Source of the DNA: Iocasia fonsfrigidae
GTDB taxonomy: Bacteria > Bacillota > Halanaerobiia > Halanaerobiales > DTU029
Assembly: GCF_017751145.1 (NCBI RefSeq)
Contig: NZ_CP046640.1
Span: forward strand, 2,026,137 to 2,090,136
Length of the DNA: 64,000 bases
Reading direction: 5' to 3'
Shown: in pieces, positions 62,037-64,000 of the stretch
Layout of the letters: every line of letters starts with the position of its first letter
Numbering within the stretch: position 1 is the first letter of the stretch
Notes under the pieces: model-generated
Seen by the model: the letters and a program-made list of their open reading frames with translations, nothing else
Database searches by the model: none
What the model was told of the DNA's origin: nothing
Position numbers and translations under genes: made by a program

Positions 62037-62546
62037 ATGTTAGTAGAAGTTGGGTATAATGATTATGCAGAAGAAATGTTAGATAACCTGGAAAAAGGAG
62101 GCTTTCTTATTGTTGCTAATGAAAATAAAGTTAATACAATGACAATCGGTTGGGGGAGTCTAGCTTATATCTGGGGTAAACCTGTTCTTATGGTAATGGT
62201 GCGAAAATCCCGTTACACCTTTCAGCTTATAGAAAACACTAATGAATTTTCAGTAAGTATTCCTTTTGAGGGTAAGATGAAAAAAGAATTAACATTCTGT
62301 GGAACAAAATCAGGTAAAGACTATGATAAGATAGCAGAGTGTAATCTTGAATTGTTAAAAGGTACTAAAACTAATACCCCACTAATTGCCGGTTGTCAAC
62401 TTCATTATGAGTGCCAGATCTGCTATAAACAAGAGATGGCTCCTGCAAATCTAATCAATAGTTTTCAGGATTCATGGTATGCTGATAATGATTATCATAC
62501 ACTATATTTTGCTGAAATTATCGGCAGTTATCTTGACAAGAATTAA
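62037..62546 (+). CDS. Flavin reductase family protein
   Basis: 169 residues. Flavin reductase-like split-barrel fold (FMN-binding): GGFLIVANENKVNTMTIGWG, SRYTFQLIENTNEFSVSIPF and a TFCGTKSGKDYDKIAE segment. These proteins bind FMN and act in electron transfer or flavin reduction. No partner monooxygenase lies nearby. ATG 62037, GGGGGT upstream. Confidence 0.87.
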   Translation: MLVEVGYNDYAEEMLDNLEKGGFLIVANENKVNTMTIGWGSLAYIWGKPVLMVMVRKSRYTFQLIENTNEFSVSIPFEGKMKKELTFCGTKSGKDYDKIAECNLELLKGTKTNTPLIAGCQLHYECQICYKQEMAPANLINSFQDSWYADNDYHTLYFAEIIGSYLDKN

Positions 62547-62590
62547 TATTATTTAGAATTAGTTTTTAAAATTACATCAAGGTATATTAA

Positions 62591-62630
62591 ACCTCCTATT
62601 GAAGGATAATACTGATAGGGGGTGTTTTTT
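62591..62630 (+). promoter_or_regulatory. Hairpin hiding the ribosome binding site of the DUF255 gene
   Basis: ACCTCCTAT (62591-62599) pairs with ATAGGGGGT (62615-62623) as a 9-bp stem with a 15-base loop, followed by GTTTTTTTA. The 3' arm contains the Shine-Dalgarno-like GGGGGTG (62618-62624) used by ATG 62632, and the 5' arm contains ACCTCC, an anti-Shine-Dalgarno. It can act as a terminator and can block translation start. Confidence 0.6.
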
Positions 62631-62631
62631 T

Positions 62632-64000
62632 ATGACTACAAAAACTAAAAGAAATGCAAATCACTTAATAAATGAAAAATCTCCATATTTATTACAACAT
62701 GCTTTTAATCCAGTTAATTGGTATCCCTGGAATAAAGAGGTTTTTAAAAAGGCCAAAAACAAAGATAAACCTATTTTCCTCAGTATTGGATATAGTACCT
62801 GCCACTGGTGTCATGTAATGGCCCATGAATCCTTTGAAGACTTTGAAGTAGCACGTTTAATAAATGATACATTTCTTGCTATTAAAGTTGACCGTGAAGA
62901 ACGACCAGATATTGATAATATTTATATGGATGTCTGTCAGTTAATAACCGGGAGTGGTGGCTGGCCTTTAACAATTTTTATGACAGCAGATAAAAAACCC
63001 TTTTATGCTGCTACCTACCTCCCTAAAGATAGCCATTATAATCGGATAGGACTCCTGGAATTAATACCAAAGATAAAGGAATTGTGGAAAAACAAAAAGA
63101 ATGAATTATTAAATTCAGCTGATAAAGTAAGTGGGATTTTAGTAGAAAAAAATAAAATAGGAATAAAAAAAGAACTAAATTCCAATATTCTTGCTAAAAC
63201 CTATCAAATTTTAGAGAGTCATTTTGATGAAGAATACGGTGGTATTGGAATAAAGCCTAAATTTCCAACACCTCAGCAATATTCTTATTTATTAAGATAC
63301 TGGTATAGTACAAATAAAGAAAGGGCCCTAGAAATATCAGAAAAAAGCTTGTTAGCAATGAGAGCCGGGGGGATCTATGACCACCTTGGATATGGTTTTC
63401 ATAGATATGCTACAGATAGAAAGTGGTTATTACCACACTTTGAAAAAATGCTCTATGACCAAGCTATGATTGTTTATACCCTGGTTGAATTATATCAGAT
63501 AAATAGTAGTAATATTTATGCCAGAACTATTAAGGAAATAATTGATTATTTAAAGGGTAAAATGTTAGCAGCTGAAGGTGCTTTCTATTCAGCAGAAGAT
63601 GCTGATAGTGAAGGAGAAGAGGGGAAATATTATCTGTGGTTTGAAGAAGAACTCAAGGATATTTTAGGTGAAAATTCAAGTGAATTTCTGGATATATACC
63701 AAATAAAAACTGATGGTAATTTTCATGAAGAAAGCACTGGTCTAAAAACAGGTAGAAATATTCTGCACCTGGCAAACCCGCTAACTAATGATTCTGTATT
63801 TAAGGAAATTGATAAATTTACGGAGGAAAGAGAAAAATTACTTTCCAGCAGAGAGGAAAGGGTTCCACCGGAAAAGGATGACAAAATACTAACTGACTGG
63901 AATGGGCTAATAATTGCTGCCCTGGCCAGAGCAGGTTTTGTCTTAAAGCGGGTGGAATATATCAATCTGGCAAAGGGGGCTGCTGATTTTATTTTAGAAA
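62632..64000 (+). CDS. Thioredoxin-domain DUF255 (YyaL/spermatogenesis-20-like) protein, cut by window end
   Basis: At least 456 residues, open to the end of the window. The N-terminus is the DUF255 thioredoxin domain: [36 protein letters not shown] with a CxxC, and [13 protein letters not shown]. An (alpha/alpha)6-barrel-like glycosidase-type part follows ([16 protein letters not shown]). The function of the family is not settled. ATG 62632 with the hairpin described above immediately upstream. Confidence 0.92.
   Translation, partial: MTTKTKRNANHLINEKSPYLLQHAFNPVNWYPWNKEVFKKAKNKDKPIFLSIGYSTCHWCHVMAHESFEDFEVARLINDTFLAIKVDREERPDIDNIYMDVCQLITGSGGWPLTIFMTADKKPFYAATYLPKDSHYNRIGLLELIPKIKELWKNKKNELLNSADKVSGILVEKNKIGIKKELNSNILAKTYQILESHFDEEYGGIGIKPKFPTPQQYSYLLRYWYSTNKERALEISEKSLLAMRAGGIYDHLGYGFHRYATDRKWLLPHFEKMLYDQAMIVYTLVELYQINSSNIYARTIKEIIDYLKGKMLAAEGAFYSAEDADSEGEEGKYYLWFEEELKDILGENSSEFLDIYQIKTDGNFHEESTGLKTGRNILHLANPLTNDSVFKEIDKFTEEREKLLSSREERVPPEKDDKILTDWNGLIIAALARAGFVLKRVEYINLAKGAADFILE

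Overview
The window looks like the chromosome of an AT-rich, anaerobic, spore-forming member of the Firmicutes that also has an outer membrane, most likely a Halanaerobiales-type organism. This is inferred from content, not from a database match. Sporulation-type genes are present (spoIVA, a SpoIID-domain protein, a SleB-like hydrolase), together with a class III anaerobic ribonucleotide reductase. There is also an outer-membrane beta-barrel protein ending in Phe, with a LolA-like periplasmic partner and an RND pump. Such parts make sense only in a diderm cell. Genes mostly run on the + strand with strong GGAGG-type ribosome binding sites and many TTG/GTG starts.

Layout. 0-7.6 kb: conserved cluster YIEGIA / capping subunit / two DUF3189 proteins / DUF512 radical SAM / der / plsY / gpsA / spoIVA, then HU. 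8-14 kb: a Trk potassium system split by an OsmC-like gene, pgsA and unknown proteins. 14-27 kb: mtaD, a RadC-like protein, a vWA protein, a UPF0182 protein, an M16 peptidase pair (yfmF/yfmH), a sodium-dependent NSS transporter with its tiny MetS-type subunit, queG and a nucleoside kinase. 27-33 kb: an accessory stretch with several broken genes (QueG-like, M55-like, Gfo/Idh-like) among intact PfpI, Fe-ADH and EamA genes. 33-38.2 kb: a TetR-controlled envelope transport operon (RND, LolA-like, beta-barrel) with three related operator-like repeats. 38-48.7 kb: nth, a PHP protein, a PhoH protein, a MerR protein, SpoIID, an FMN riboswitch with ribU, and LysM/M23 peptidoglycan hydrolases. 48.7-51.7 kb: nrdD/nrdG on the minus strand behind NrdR boxes, with the glycyl-radical segment of NrdD as a separate 44-residue gene. 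52.6-53.1 kb: tRNA-Lys, tRNA-fMet and tRNA-Phe with repeat-rich spacers. 53.3-56 kb: a tyrosine recombinase and an IS91-family element flanked by 23-bp direct repeats. 56-64 kb: a glutaredoxin-like gene, a MotA/ExbB-like gene, rlmD, LysM-SleB and LysM-subtilisin proteins, a flavin reductase and a DUF255 protein cut by the window edge.

Most interesting: (1) the split NrdD, whose core chain stops after its zinc site while the RVVGFL glycyl-radical segment is a separate gene beyond nrdG; (2) the autoregulated-looking TetR/RND/LolA-like/beta-barrel operon, a candidate trans-envelope exporter of a lipid or other hydrophobic molecule in a diderm Firmicute; (3) several proteins that keep a family fold but have lost its key residues (RadC-like, OsmC-like, TrkA-like); (4) a structured leader ahead of the NSS transporter and a hairpin that hides the Shine-Dalgarno of the last gene.
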